Shown piece by piece: positions 1-8,566 of a stretch of DNA of 24,307 bases. A program made the position numbers and the translations under genes. The notes under the pieces are model-generated. The model ran no database searches. It was not told the DNA's origin and saw only the letters and a list, made by a program, of their open reading frames with translations. How positions within the stretch are numbered: position 1 is the stretch's first letter; each line of letters opens with the position of its first letter. This DNA comes from a virus. The stretch covers positions 1 through 24,307 of the IMG/VR virus record IMGVR_UViG_3300027796_000310, one strand, 5' to 3'.

Positions 1-174
1 TCTCGTAAGCGCAAGATCCGCTTCGACAAGACCCGATACAAATTCCGCTGGATGATCGAGGCCGTCTTTTGCCGCCTCAAGGACTTTCGCCGTGTCGCCA
101 CACGATACGACAAGCTCTCCAGAAACTATCTGGCAACTCTGCAAATTGCAACCATCGTGGCTTATTGGACCTGA
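1..174 (+). CDS. IS5-family transposase, C-terminal fragment
   Basis: Fifty-seven residues are visible before the TGA stop; the start lies left of the window. The segment carries the end of a DDE transposase catalytic domain. The spacing R16-x3-E20-x6-K27 (WMIEAVFCRLK) matches the R-E-K signature around the third acidic residue of IS4/IS5-type enzymes, and the following FRRVATRYDKL and NYLATLQIATIVAYW are typical of short IS5 transposase ends. It would cut and rejoin IS ends during transposition. Whether the full gene is intact cannot be seen. Confidence 0.8.
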   Translation, partial: SRKRKIRFDKTRYKFRWMIEAVFCRLKDFRRVATRYDKLSRNYLATLQIATIVAYWT

Positions 175-188
175 TCGAGTCTGGACCC
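1..188 (+). mobile_element. Right end of an IS5-family insertion sequence (partial)
   Basis: Only the 3' end of the element is in the window: the transposase C-terminus, its stop codon at 172-174, and a short terminal sequence. The probable terminal inverted repeat reads, from outside inward on the minus strand, GGGTCCAGACTCGATCAGG, which resembles ends seen in the IS427-like branch of IS5. The TA at 189-190 may be half of a 2-bp target duplication; this is inferred because the other end is outside the window. The element sits in the tape measure gene, whose reading frame resumes at about 191. Confidence 0.75.
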
Positions 189-190
189 TA

Positions 191-1110
191 AGATTATCAA
201 AGACGGAATAACCAAGCCTGCCCATGTCTCCAAACGCAGCACCGGTGGCTGTGACAGCTCGGCCAATCGGTTCCAGCGCAGTTAAAGCCAAGTCTGGATC
301 AAGACCTTTCCCAGCAAGGTCTTTCTGTACCGTCAGCATAGCGCCGCTCGTTTGTCGTACCCGTTTGGCAATTGCCTCGACACGTTCAAGGTCGGCATTC
401 AAATCGGCGCCACTACGGCCAGCTGTCAAACCATACTCGGCAGCTTGATATTCTCCCGTCATGGCCCGCCCGATGACCGGCATGGTGGTCGCCAGGATTC
501 CTCCGCCCGAAGCGATCGCCGCCGCCCCGCGCCCGGCGATCTGTCCCGCCGCCGTCTCGGCCGCCGCCAGTTTGCGCCGGGCGGCCGCCAGGGCCTCCAT
601 TTTAGCCCGGGCCTGATCCAGGGTCGCGGCTTGCCGGGCGGCGGCGGTCCGCGCCTCTTCCAAGCGCCGGGTCAGGTCAGCCTGAGCCCCGGCCAGATCA
701 TCGGTAGTGAGTCCCGCCTGGGCGAGATCCTGGCGCAGGCGGTCCATATCGAGCGAGCAACGACGCCCGATGTCAGATAATTTTGCGACCTAGCGTTGAG
801 CCTTGGCAAAAGCCTCGGCCGCCTTGGTCGCCTCGGTCTGGCTGCCGTACAATTGCTTGATCGTTGCTTCCAGTTCCGCCCCTTTGGCAGCGGCCCGGGC
901 CTGTTCCAGCGCCTTGGCATTGGCCTGGGCTTTGGCTTGCAACCGACTGAAAGCCTCAATCGAGGCGGAGGTTTGTTCCAGCTTGCGGACCTCGCCAGCC
1001 GCCCCGCGCACGGCGGTGCGCAATTGGTCAGTCGTTTGAGTCGCGCGACGGAACGGAGCCGAAACTCGATCCAGCGCCTCGACCCAAATCTGTAACCGGA
1101 GGTCAGCCAT
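191..1110 (-). pseudogene. T: Tail tape measure protein gene (P2 T-like), amber-interrupted and cut by an IS
   Basis: The N-terminus begins MADLRLQIWVEALDRVSAPF, typical of phage tape measure proteins, followed by alanine-rich coiled-coil sequence. The protein would set tail length and occupy the tube lumen. The start at 1110 overlaps the end of E' by 8 bases (aATGGCTGA), as expected for translational coupling. At 790-792 an in-frame TAG follows KAQR after 106 codons. The same frame then stays open for 200 codons with more tape-measure-like sequence (for example MDRLRQDLAQAGLTTDDL and IASGGGILATTMPVIGRAM) up to the IS at about 190. A single C-to-T change (CAG to TAG) would explain the stop. 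P2 gpT is about 815 residues, so most of the gene is missing here. The frame runs on antisense through the visible IS without a stop. Confidence 0.85.
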
Positions 1111-1557
1111 TTTTCCGCCGCGCATCTTCGAGTGCTGAGATCTCGGCTTCCAGGAACGCGACCGCCAGGGCATAGACCTCGGCGTAGCGTTCGAGACTCA
1201 GTCGGTCAAACACGTCCGGGGGGAAAGACCCCGGAAATATTTTCATCAGGATCCCCCAGGCACTCAGTGTGTCATCTGGGAGGGGGAGATTTTGGGTTTC
1301 TTCGGCAGAAAAAAACCCGCAATCGTCGCGCTGACCTCGATCAAATCGGCCGGGTCCAACTCGAAATCGGGAGGGAGCGGGACGGTGCAGATCCGGGGCA
1401 GCAGAGTCAGGATGGTATTGACGTCCAGTTCATGAAGCTGCGACAGCTTGATCCCCCGCAAGTCGCCAGACATCGGTCGGCGCAACGGCAGGAGGCTGAT
1501 TTTCTCTTCGCCGAAAGAGATCGGCTCATTCAAGAGAACAGTTTCGGAATTTTTCAT
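1103..1557 (-). CDS. E+E': Tail assembly chaperone fusion E+E' by -1 programmed frameshift
   Basis: In the E frame, codon GGT is followed by TTT TTT, giving the slippery heptamer T TTT TTT (bases 1315-1309, minus strand). A -1 shift there leaves E after about 83 codons and continues for 68 more (SAEETQNLPLPDDTLSAWGI, later RYAEVYALAVAFLEAEISAL) to a TGA at 1105-1103, which overlaps the start of T. The product would be about 151 residues, close to P2 gpE+E' (142). Such fusions act as chaperones that bind the tape measure while the tube polymerises. The E' part has no good start of its own. I see no clear downstream stimulatory hairpin. Confidence 0.82.
1264..1557 (-). CDS. E: Tail assembly chaperone gpE (unshifted product)
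   Basis: A 97-residue protein (MKNSETVLLNEPISFGEEKI...) of the phage tail assembly family that includes P2 gpE and Mu gp41. P2 gpE is 91 residues. The start is supported by GAGGG a few bases upstream of the ATG at 1557. It lies between the tube gene FII and the tape measure T, exactly the P2 position. The last 14 codons overlap, in another frame, the start of the E' extension. It probably works with the frameshifted form to coat the tape measure protein before tube assembly. Confidence 0.85.
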   Translation of the reverse strand: MKNSETVLLNEPISFGEEKISLLPLRRPMSGDLRGIKLSQLHELDVNTILTLLPRICTVPLPPDFELDPADLIEVSATIAGFFLPKKPKISPSQMTH

Positions 1558-1584
1558 CGAACCCTCATCTTTGTAGGATGCTTT

Positions 1585-2097
1585 TTAATTGGCGATTGAC
1601 AGAGCAGAGAGAATTTTGGCAGAGAGATTGGTGCCATTGACAATAACATTGCCGCCGATCATGTCGATCTCGTGAATTACGTTTTTGTTGATGCTATAGC
1701 GGTAGTAAGTCAACGGCATCTCAATCTTCAGCTCATTGAGCTTCTTGCGCTCGACATCGCCCCAATCGAGCGATTTCCAGCGACCGCGAACAGACACTTC
1801 GATCGCGTTCGTTCTGCCGCCGTCTCCAGTGACTTCGGCCCCCAACAAACGGAGGCCAATGCCCGATGGATTGTTGACCCCCCACCGCCGGAGGACCTCG
1901 ACGACAAAGCCGCCCAGAGTGAATTCAAGTTTCAGCGAAGCCTGACCCAAATCGATTTCAATCGGCCCCGCCATACCGGCAGCGCACCATTCCTCCATCT
2001 GGCGTTCCAGTTTCGGGAGTTTGATATTCTTCGCCCGTCCGGCCATTCCATTGCCATCGACGAAAACATTGAAGTCCTTGAGGATTGCTGGAAGCAT
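1585..2097 (-). CDS. FII: Major tail tube protein FII
   Basis: A 170-residue protein beginning MLPAILKDFNVFVDGNGMAG, with the P2 FII features: the N-terminal LKDFNVFVDG stretch, a central beta-rich body and RGRWKSLDWGDVERKK near residue 110. P2 FII is 172 residues. It forms the inner tube of the contractile tail through which DNA passes. It starts 10 bases after FI and is followed by E, the canonical order. I saw no disruption. Confidence 0.93.
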   Translation of the reverse strand: MLPAILKDFNVFVDGNGMAGRAKNIKLPKLERQMEEWCAAGMAGPIEIDLGQASLKLEFTLGGFVVEVLRRWGVNNPSGIGLRLLGAEVTGDGGRTNAIEVSVRGRWKSLDWGDVERKKLNELKIEMPLTYYRYSINKNVIHEIDMIGGNVIVNGTNLSAKILSALSIAN

Positions 2098-2107
2098 TTC
2101 TATTTCC

Positions 2108-3277
2108 TTACGCGGTCATTTTCGCGGCAAAATCGATCAGATATTCATCTGTAATGCTCTGTTCAAGCGTCAGGTTTTCCAAAGGTGGAACCGGCGTGTA
2201 ATTGTAAGTGATGTTTATCTTTCCGGACTTGACCATATCCTTGTCATTTTTGCTGGGGTCGAACCATGCTTCGCCACCAATCAGGTAACCATTCAGAATC
2301 AATTCGCGGAATTTCGCGTTGATCCCCTCGACGATATCGCGGGCGAGGCTGGGGTGGATCGGCAGATCGATAGCCCAGAAATGTGCCTCGGCCATGGTGT
2401 CGGCGAGAACATGAGCGGTCCGGGTGTAATTCTCGAACGCGAACAGAGGGTCTTCTGAGCAGGTGCGGGACCCCCAAAAACGGAATCCTCCCTTGCGGAT
2501 CAGCGTCGTGACCTCATGCGCGTTGAGATAACCGGCGTCGGTCGAGGAATCCTGCAAATCCCAGAACACGTCCTTGGTGATTCCGGTAACCCCCTTGACC
2601 TCGACATTGGACAGGGTTTTGTGCCAGCCGGTTTCCTCATCGATCTTGGCCCGCAGTCCCAGGGCTCTGGCCGTGGCCCATTCGGTGCGGGCGGTGTTGG
2701 CGGTCCCGTCCCACGAAACAAAGTCCGGCCAAAGTAGCATCAACTCGCGGTCACCAAAGAAATCGCGATATGCCACAGCGTCTTCGATGGTATCGCACTC
2801 GTGGCAGGAAGCGTAGACAAACGCCCGCATCTGCTTTGACACTGCGACCATTTGGGCGGTGACTTCATGGGTGTCGAGGCCCGGCGCCCCCAAAATCCGG
2901 GGCGTGACTCCCAGGGCAGATTTCGCCGCAGTCAGAGCCCGAATGCCGGTTTTCACCCCGCTGGTGGTGCTGCCGATGACATTGCTGGTGGTTTCCGCCG
3001 TCGTGGCGCCAGTCGCAACCCGAACTGCCACAATGGCCGGGCTGCCGTGATCGGCGATTGCATTGAGCACATGGGGCAAAGTCCCGTTGTCGCCAGCCTT
3101 GCCAATGGCCGAAGCGACATCGGTGATCAAGGTCGGCCGGCCGAGCGGGAAAGTGGTGGCGTCGGCATCATCCCCGGTCACCACGACCCCGATGACTGCG
3201 GTTTCGATGGTGTTGATGGGACGGGTGCCATCCGAGAGTTCGATGATCCTTACGCCGTGGTGATAATCACTGGGCAT
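2108..3277 (-). CDS. FI: Contractile tail sheath protein FI
   Basis: A 389-residue sheath protein (P2 FI is 396). The N-terminus MPSDYHHGVRIIELSDGTRP and the GVVVTGDDADATTFPLGRPT segment are typical of P2-like sheaths. The C-terminus (NYTPVPPLENLTLEQSITDE, ending FAAKMTA) matches the conserved sheath C-terminal domain. It polymerises around the tube and contracts on infection. AGGAAG precedes the ATG by a short A-rich spacer. In P2 a separate late promoter lies before FI; here the 61 bases upstream hold only a weak TTTATA and none of the 26-bp dyads found before P, V and com. Confidence 0.95.
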   Translation of the reverse strand: MPSDYHHGVRIIELSDGTRPINTIETAVIGVVVTGDDADATTFPLGRPTLITDVASAIGKAGDNGTLPHVLNAIADHGSPAIVAVRVATGATTAETTSNVIGSTTSGVKTGIRALTAAKSALGVTPRILGAPGLDTHEVTAQMVAVSKQMRAFVYASCHECDTIEDAVAYRDFFGDRELMLLWPDFVSWDGTANTARTEWATARALGLRAKIDEETGWHKTLSNVEVKGVTGITKDVFWDLQDSSTDAGYLNAHEVTTLIRKGGFRFWGSRTCSEDPLFAFENYTRTAHVLADTMAEAHFWAIDLPIHPSLARDIVEGINAKFRELILNGYLIGGEAWFDPSKNDKDMVKSGKINITYNYTPVPPLENLTLEQSITDEYLIDFAAKMTA

Positions 3278-3338
3278 GTTTTTTCTTCCTATAAAACGGG
3301 GGGTAAGGAGGAAGGGGGTCGCGGCGATGGGAGGAGGG

Positions 3339-4016
3339 TCAGGCCTTTGGCCACGTCACCGTCGCGACGATCGAATCGACTTCAGCGAGGGATGTCGCAA
3401 CGTCAATCGCGGCTTTTGCCGCCCGGTAGAGGGTGCGGCAGGCTGCGATATGCGATTTGCTTAACTCCCACAGCGCCAGGACTTCCGCGACTGATGCCCA
3501 GATCGTGCCGTCATTGGTGCCAATCAGATAGCCGGCGCGGCTCCAGCCGGCGGTGCCGTCGGAGATCTCGGTCTGATATTCGGCCGACCAAGTTGGCTCG
3601 GTCGTGCCGGAGATACCGGGGGTGGTGCAGAGATAATAGACTCCACCAGCCAGCAACACGGCGCTGCGGTCCTGTGTCGTGTCGGCCGCCCAGGCGGTGG
3701 CCCGGTTTTCGGCTATCAATGCAAGCTGATAGGCGCTATCGAGGTTAGCCTGATCGGTGCCGGTAAGGGTGTAGGTTCGTGTCTTGCCAGTAACAGAACA
3801 ACGAAACCCGCGCTCGATCGCCGTCGCGCAGGCGTTGGACAGAGTGGTAGCGGCATGAGTCTTTGCCTCGGCCATCTTGGCTAAAGCATATCCTGCGAAC
3901 ATTGTTTCCAGTTCGGATTCGGCCGGCTCGTGGTCGAAGAAAACCTCGTCGGGTGAGACGGTCATGGGATCGTCCCAAGCTCGGAAACTCAAGCCATTAT
4001 CTGAATAAGCGTACAT
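3339..4016 (-). CDS. Tail fibre assembly-like protein (DUF4376-like central region)
   Basis: A 225-residue protein directly after the fibre gene, with start and stop overlapping as TGATG. The N-terminus MYAYSDNGLSFRAWDDPMTV resembles tail fibre assembly or tip proteins. The segment around residues 55-75 (AEAKTHAATTLSNACATAIE) resembles DUF4376, common in fibre-associated phage proteins. A small beta-rich insertion (LAGGVYYLCTTPGISGTTEP) may be a carbohydrate-binding or structural module. The position matches P2 gene G. Likely a fibre chaperone or distal fibre component; the exact role is not shown. Confidence 0.6.
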   Translation of the reverse strand: MYAYSDNGLSFRAWDDPMTVSPDEVFFDHEPAESELETMFAGYALAKMAEAKTHAATTLSNACATAIERGFRCSVTGKTRTYTLTGTDQANLDSAYQLALIAENRATAWAADTTQDRSAVLLAGGVYYLCTTPGISGTTEPTWSAEYQTEISDGTAGWSRAGYLIGTNDGTIWASVAEVLALWELSKSHIAACRTLYRAAKAAIDVATSLAEVDSIVATVTWPKA

Positions 4017-7000
4017 CAGATACTATCCTCCCACCCCATACAGTAAAGAGAAGCCGTCCCCAATGTGCTTCCATAATAAATATTTCTACTTTCGAGCAGA
4101 AAATTAATAGATCCGACCGCAACAGCCGAACTGGTGTAAAAAGAAGAGAGCAAAGGAATATCTTCCGTATAGGCTGAAATTTCCTCCGGTTTAGCGTTAT
4201 CGTTCGGTCCTGCGTATGCGTAGCCACCAGCTTTTCCTGGGGCGAGAACCAGGGATATGGCGGTCGCTGTTGCCGGGACAGTTGCACTTACAGCAACGGC
4301 TTTCGGCCATGTCGCGCTTCCAGACGCGAGCTTGGGACACGAAGGCAGATTGATCCCACCCGAAACGTATTGGGCGCGGCGGCCGCATTGGCGCGTTTCT
4401 ATTAAGTTCCCACTGCCGTTGGTCCTTACTGCTCCAACGCGAATTTTGTGGGTATAGCCACTGGGTAGTGTCGGGTCTGTAGCGGAAAGTGACAGCATCG
4501 CCACCGTACCGGCAAATCCATCAATAACCCAAACATGATACCAAGTGTTTCCAGAGACTGAACCTACGTCAATTCCTCCCGCCCCACTTACATTGGCTGC
4601 TATCGTTTCTGATACAGATATCTTCGTCTTTGGTTTCGCACTGTTATCCGCCAAAACCAGCTCATCAGCCGAGATGCTGATGCCTGTAGACGATGTGACC
4701 TGCACTTTGAGACCACGGTGATAGCCGTGAGCAGAGTTAACCATTGCGGCTTGAACGAAAGCCGTTGAGGCAAGCTGGCTGGTGCTGGTCCCAACAGCGG
4801 CCGTCGGGGCAGTCGGAATCCCCGTCAGGACTGGGCTGGACAAGGGCGCTTTCAGGGCCAGGGCATTGGTCATCGTCGTGGCGAAATTGGGATTGTCGCC
4901 CAGAGCCGCCGCCAGTTCGTTGAGGGTGTTGATAGTCCCCGGCGCAGCATCCACCATCGCCGCGATGGCCGCTTGGACAAAAGCGGTGGTCGCGAGTTGG
5001 GTGGTGCTGGTCCCGGCGGGAGCAGTTGGTGCTGCCGGATTCCCCGTCAAAACCGGACTATCCAAGGGCGCTTTGAGCGCGAGGGCAGCCGCCATTGTCG
5101 CGGCGAAATTTGGATCGTCACCAATCGCGGCCGCGAGTTCTTTGAGGGTGTTGAGAGCCCCTGGCGCAGCGTTTACCAACGCCGCGATGGCCGCTTGGAC
5201 AAAAGCGGTGGTCGCGAGTTGGGTGGTGCTGGTCCCGACGGCAGCGGTTGGTGCTGCCGGATTCCCCGTCAAAACCGGACTATCCAAGGGCGCTTTGAGC
5301 GCGAGGGCATCTGCCATTGTCGCGGCGAAATTTGGATCGTCACCAATCGCGGCCGCGAGTTCTTTGAGGTTGTTGAGCATGGCCGGCGCGCCGGCGATCA
5401 GGGCGAGGATCGTCTCATGCACAAAAGCCGTGGAGGCGATTTGGGTCGTATTGGTGCCGACTGTGGCAGTCGGTGCCCTCGGCGTTCCAGCAAAAACCGG
5501 ACTGGACAAGGGCGCTTTCAAGGCCAAGGCATTGATCATCGTCGTGGCGAAATTAGGATCGTCGCCGATGGATGCCGCCAAACTGTCCAAAGTATTGAGC
5601 GTAGCCGGTGCGCCAGCGATCAGAGCGAGGATCGCTGCTTGGACAAAAGCAGTAGAAGCGAGCTGATTACTATTGGTGCCAACAGCGGCCGTCGGGGCGG
5701 TCGGCGTTCCGGTCAAGGCCGGGCTGGCCAGGGGGGCTTTCAGGGCCAGGGCATTGGTCATCGTCGTGGCGAAATTGGGATTATCCCCCAGAGCGGCAGC
5801 CAGTTCGTTAAGGGTGTTGAGAGCCCCTGGCGCAGCATCCACCATCGCCGCGATGGCTGCTTGGACAAAAGCGGTGGTCGCGAGTTGGGTGGTGCTGGTC
5901 CCGGCGGGAGCAGTTGGTGCTGCCGGATTCCCCGTCAAAACCGGACTATCCAAGGGCGCTTTGAGCGCGAGGGCAGCCGCCATTGTCGCGGCGAAATTCG
6001 GGTCATTTCCCAGGGCGGCTGCGAGTTCTTTGAGGGTGTTGAGGGTCTCCGGCGCACCATCGATCAGGGCGAGGATCGTCTCATGCACAAAAGCCGTGGA
6101 GGCGATTTGGGTCGTATTGGTGCCGACTGTGGCAGTCGGCGCCCTCGGCGTTCCAGTAAAAACCGGGCTGATCAACGGCGCCTTTAATTCGAGTGCGCCG
6201 GCCATTGCTTCGGCAAAATTCGTAGCAAAATTGCGATCGTTACCAATCGCGGCTGCGAGTTCTTTGAGGGTGTTGAGTTTCTCCGGCGCACCATCGATCA
6301 GGGCGAGGATCGTCTCATGCACAAAAGCCGTGGAGGCAAGCTGGGTGTTATTGGTGCCGACCGTGGCAGTCGGCGCCCTCGGCGTTCCAGTAAAAACCGG
6401 GCTGTCCAAGGGCGCTTTGAGCGTGAGGGCAGTGGAGAAATTCGTTGCGAAATTGGGATCGTTGCCAATGGCGGCCGCGAGTTCTTTGAGGGTGCTGAGA
6501 GTACCTGGCGCAGTACTGATCAAGGCGTTGATCGTCGCTTGCACGAAAGCTGTGGAAGCGATTTGGGTCGTATTGGTGCCGACTGTGGCAGTCGGTGCGG
6601 TTGGTTTTCCGGTCAGCGTCGGGCTGACCAACGGCGCTTTAAGCGCAAGGGTAGCAGCCATTGTCGCGGCGAAATTCGGATCATTTCCCAGGGCGGAAGA
6701 AAGCTCGCGCAGCGTATCCAGAGCCCCGGGTGCGGCATTAACCAATGCCGTCAGTGCCGCTTGAACAAAAGCGGTGGAAGCAATCTGAGTGGTGTTGGTA
6801 CCGACGGCGGCCGTCGGGGCGGTCGGAATCCCCGTCAGGACCGGACTGGCCAGTGGAGCTTTGGGAGCAATCGCGGCCGCGATCAGGGCGACAATCGCCA
6901 GATCAAGTTGATTGGTCAGCGACAAGTCAAGCGCGCGTCCTGACCGTTTAATCACCGCCTCAATTTGAGCCTTCAGCCAAACACTACGCTCAGTCAACGA

Positions 7001-7135
7001 CCGCAACGGCCAGTTGTCAATACCATCTGGACCACCCAAAACAGGGTCATCAGTCTGGAGTTCATAGATTCCACTCGGCCAGGAGGGATTATCGTCCAAA
7101 AAAGGGCCGGTAAGGCGAGACCTTCCTGTTGACAT
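4016..7135 (-). CDS. H: Long tail fibre protein with about 9.5 tandem 74-residue repeats (P2 H-like)
   Basis: A 1039-residue fibre. Residues 1-90 form an N-terminal baseplate-attachment region (IDNWPLRSLTERSVWLKAQI). Residues 91 to about 800 hold nine full and one partial repeat of roughly 74 residues, each with LKAPLxSPxxTGxPxAPTA, TQxAxTAFV and TLKELAAAIGDDPNFA. The first part resembles the phage tail fibre repeats of T4/P2-type fibres. Residues 800-1039 (from SAHGYHRGLKVQVTSSTG) are non-repetitive and probably form the receptor-binding tip. The start overlaps the stop of I (TAATG). Several repeats are nearly identical in DNA, so copy number may vary by recombination. It should trimerise and determine host adsorption. 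Confidence 0.9.
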   Translation of the reverse strand: MSTGRSRLTGPFLDDNPSWPSGIYELQTDDPVLGGPDGIDNWPLRSLTERSVWLKAQIEAVIKRSGRALDLSLTNQLDLAIVALIAAAIAPKAPLASPVLTGIPTAPTAAVGTNTTQIASTAFVQAALTALVNAAPGALDTLRELSSALGNDPNFAATMAATLALKAPLVSPTLTGKPTAPTATVGTNTTQIASTAFVQATINALISTAPGTLSTLKELAAAIGNDPNFATNFSTALTLKAPLDSPVFTGTPRAPTATVGTNNTQLASTAFVHETILALIDGAPEKLNTLKELAAAIGNDRNFATNFAEAMAGALELKAPLISPVFTGTPRAPTATVGTNTTQIASTAFVHETILALIDGAPETLNTLKELAAALGNDPNFAATMAAALALKAPLDSPVLTGNPAAPTAPAGTSTTQLATTAFVQAAIAAMVDAAPGALNTLNELAAALGDNPNFATTMTNALALKAPLASPALTGTPTAPTAAVGTNSNQLASTAFVQAAILALIAGAPATLNTLDSLAASIGDDPNFATTMINALALKAPLSSPVFAGTPRAPTATVGTNTTQIASTAFVHETILALIAGAPAMLNNLKELAAAIGDDPNFAATMADALALKAPLDSPVLTGNPAAPTAAVGTSTTQLATTAFVQAAIAALVNAAPGALNTLKELAAAIGDDPNFAATMAAALALKAPLDSPVLTGNPAAPTAPAGTSTTQLATTAFVQAAIAAMVDAAPGTINTLNELAAALGDNPNFATTMTNALALKAPLSSPVLTGIPTAPTAAVGTSTSQLASTAFVQAAMVNSAHGYHRGLKVQVTSSTGISISADELVLADNSAKPKTKISVSETIAANVSGAGGIDVGSVSGNTWYHVWVIDGFAGTVAMLSLSATDPTLPSGYTHKIRVGAVRTNGSGNLIETRQCGRRAQYVSGGINLPSCPKLASGSATWPKAVAVSATVPATATAISLVLAPGKAGGYAYAGPNDNAKPEEISAYTEDIPLLSSFYTSSAVAVGSINFLLESRNIYYGSTLGTASLYCMGWEDSI
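4736..6865 (-). repeat. Tandem array of about 222-bp units inside the fibre gene
   Basis: Nine complete units and a tenth partial unit, mostly 74 codons (the third has four extra codons). Three unit types can be told apart: units 3, 4 and 7 share VFxGTPRAPTATVGT and STAFVHETILALI; units 5, 8 and 9 share VLTGNPAAPTA and TAFVQAAIAA; units 6 and 10 are closer to unit 1. The order C-D-E (4-6) is followed by C-D-D-E (7-10), suggesting duplication of a block. Units 5 and 9 are almost identical in DNA (around 5840-6000 against 4950-5110). Confidence 0.9.
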
Positions 7136-7701
7136 TACGCAATCCCGTAATTGTAAGTCCCGTCGCGCCGAATCACGCCGTTATGAATTGCGGCACACTC
7201 GACGTAATCGAGAGAGAGGAGGTGACTGCGCTTCGGCGCTATTGCGGCCAGAATCTGGCGAACCTGATCGGCTTGGCGGTTGGTGATCGGTCGTTCCAAC
7301 ACGACGCGGTAGCAGGCCCATCCCGCCGCCCACCCGTGGAAAAATCGGCCATTACGGCTGATGCTGCCGTCATGACGGCGGCGGTGCAGGCCTTCCAGGA
7401 TGATCGGCGTTTGGTTAAGCACCGCTGCGATTACGGTTTTGATGGACCAAACCGTCCCTTTGAAGCGGTGGGTATCAAAGCTGGCGGCGATCACTGCCCG
7501 CTTTGTTGCTTCGGACCAGTCTTCATCCCAGAAATCGACCGAAAGCTCCCATGCCAGCCAGGGTAGGAGATCCGCCGGGCACCGCCAGGGATCCTTCAAA
7601 ATCGTCAGCGGCACCGGAATCGCTGAAATCTCGCCATTGACTGTCGTCACGGCCCGCAGCAACGCCGTTGCATTCGGGGGGAGCAGAGTCGGATCAGCCA
7701 T
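7135..7701 (-). CDS. I: Tail protein gpI (baseplate)
   Basis: A 188-residue protein of the P2 gpI family (P2 gpI is 176 residues). The family signature is clear in PWRCPADLLPWLAWELSVDF at residues 37-56, followed by HRFKGTVWSIKTVIAAV. It is a baseplate component at the base of the fibres. It overlaps J by 8 bases and the fibre gene by one base, so translation is probably coupled across V-W-J-I-H. Confidence 0.93.
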   Translation of the reverse strand: MADPTLLPPNATALLRAVTTVNGEISAIPVPLTILKDPWRCPADLLPWLAWELSVDFWDEDWSEATKRAVIAASFDTHRFKGTVWSIKTVIAAVLNQTPIILEGLHRRRHDGSISRNGRFFHGWAAGWACYRVVLERPITNRQADQVRQILAAIAPKRSHLLSLDYVECAAIHNGVIRRDGTYNYGIA

Positions 7702-8566
7702 TGGCGGTCACCGCGCGAAGGGTAATGCCGGTACAGCGCGGAGCAGCAGTCTGGCCCGGATCAATCGCCTCAACAGTCGGGGCGAGCAAACGAACTTGTC
7801 GCACCCCGGGGCAATGTAACGCCCGATCTAGGCCTGAACGCGCCACGAGGGCACCGAGAACGTGGCAATCCGTGGTGTATTTTTCGACAGCGTTTCGAGC
7901 CGCCTGCAAGATCAGCGCACTATCGATGCCGGTGAATGGCTCGATTTCAGCGTCCACTGCGTAGCAAACGATCCCAGCAGATGCGAGTAAAACCGTGTCG
8001 TTGAGCGGCCGTACTTTTTCTGCATTCACCGCCGCCGCCACAATCCTTAGCAATTCGGCCGAGGCAACCCCATCTTTTTCACTTGACAAGATTGTAATCA
8101 AGACATCCCCAGGCTGGGGTGATGTAATCGCAACATCCTTGACGCGGATATCAGCCGAGAGGGCGTGGTATTTGTAGGCCCCCTCAGGGCCGGCGGTGCT
8201 GAAGCCCTCCATCGCCAACTGAGCGCGGGCACGCAACCGAGAATCGATCTCGCCGGGCAATCGCTGCACTCTATAAAAGGCCACCAGATTGTCCAGATCG
8301 CCTTTAGTGGCATGAGCCAACAGCAAAGCCCGGGCCGCGTCATTGACCCGCCCACGCAACAACAGTTCGCGATAGGCCCCCTCTTGGAGCTGGATCAGGA
8401 TCGGATCGCTTTCCCGCGTCGGATCCCAGGATCCGAGGATACCGGCAGCGGTCGCCAGTTGCCGGAACCGGGCGATGCGCGCGGCCAGGATCGTCTCGTA
8501 ATCCAGCGCCTCCACCACCGTGGGCGAGGGCAGCAACGACAAATCGATGGGAGTGCCGCTGCTCAT
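7694..8566 (-). CDS. J: Baseplate wedge protein gpJ
   Basis: A 290-residue member of the baseplate J family (P2 gpJ is 302). It starts MSSGTPIDLSLLPSPTVVEA and continues LDYETILAARIARFRQL, a standard gpJ N-terminus. The interior has RGRVNDAARALLLAHATKGD and LSADIRVKDVAITSPQPGDV, the conserved J-like core. It forms the baseplate wedge with gpW and gpI. ATGA overlap with W. Confidence 0.94.
   Translation of the reverse strand: MSSGTPIDLSLLPSPTVVEALDYETILAARIARFRQLATAAGILGSWDPTRESDPILIQLQEGAYRELLLRGRVNDAARALLLAHATKGDLDNLVAFYRVQRLPGEIDSRLRARAQLAMEGFSTAGPEGAYKYHALSADIRVKDVAITSPQPGDVLITILSSEKDGVASAELLRIVAAAVNAEKVRPLNDTVLLASAGIVCYAVDAEIEPFTGIDSALILQAARNAVEKYTTDCHVLGALVARSGLDRALHCPGVRQVRLLAPTVEAIDPGQTAAPRCTGITLRAVTANG

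Noticed and set aside
2694-2719. A further partial match to the late box (GTGTTGGCGG) inside FI
   Set aside because: The CAAC half is not conserved and it lies inside coding sequence for a conserved sheath segment; probably chance.
3278-3338. A late promoter directly before FI, as in P2
   Set aside because: Only a weak TTTATA is present, with no -35 and no copy of the dyad; FI may be read from the V promoter.
4782-6764. Long plus-strand open frames opposite the fibre gene (294, 363 and 404 codons)
   Set aside because: They are antisense readings of the 222-bp repeat array; its unit length is a multiple of three, so any frame free of stops in one unit stays open. The minus-strand frame has the known fibre motifs.
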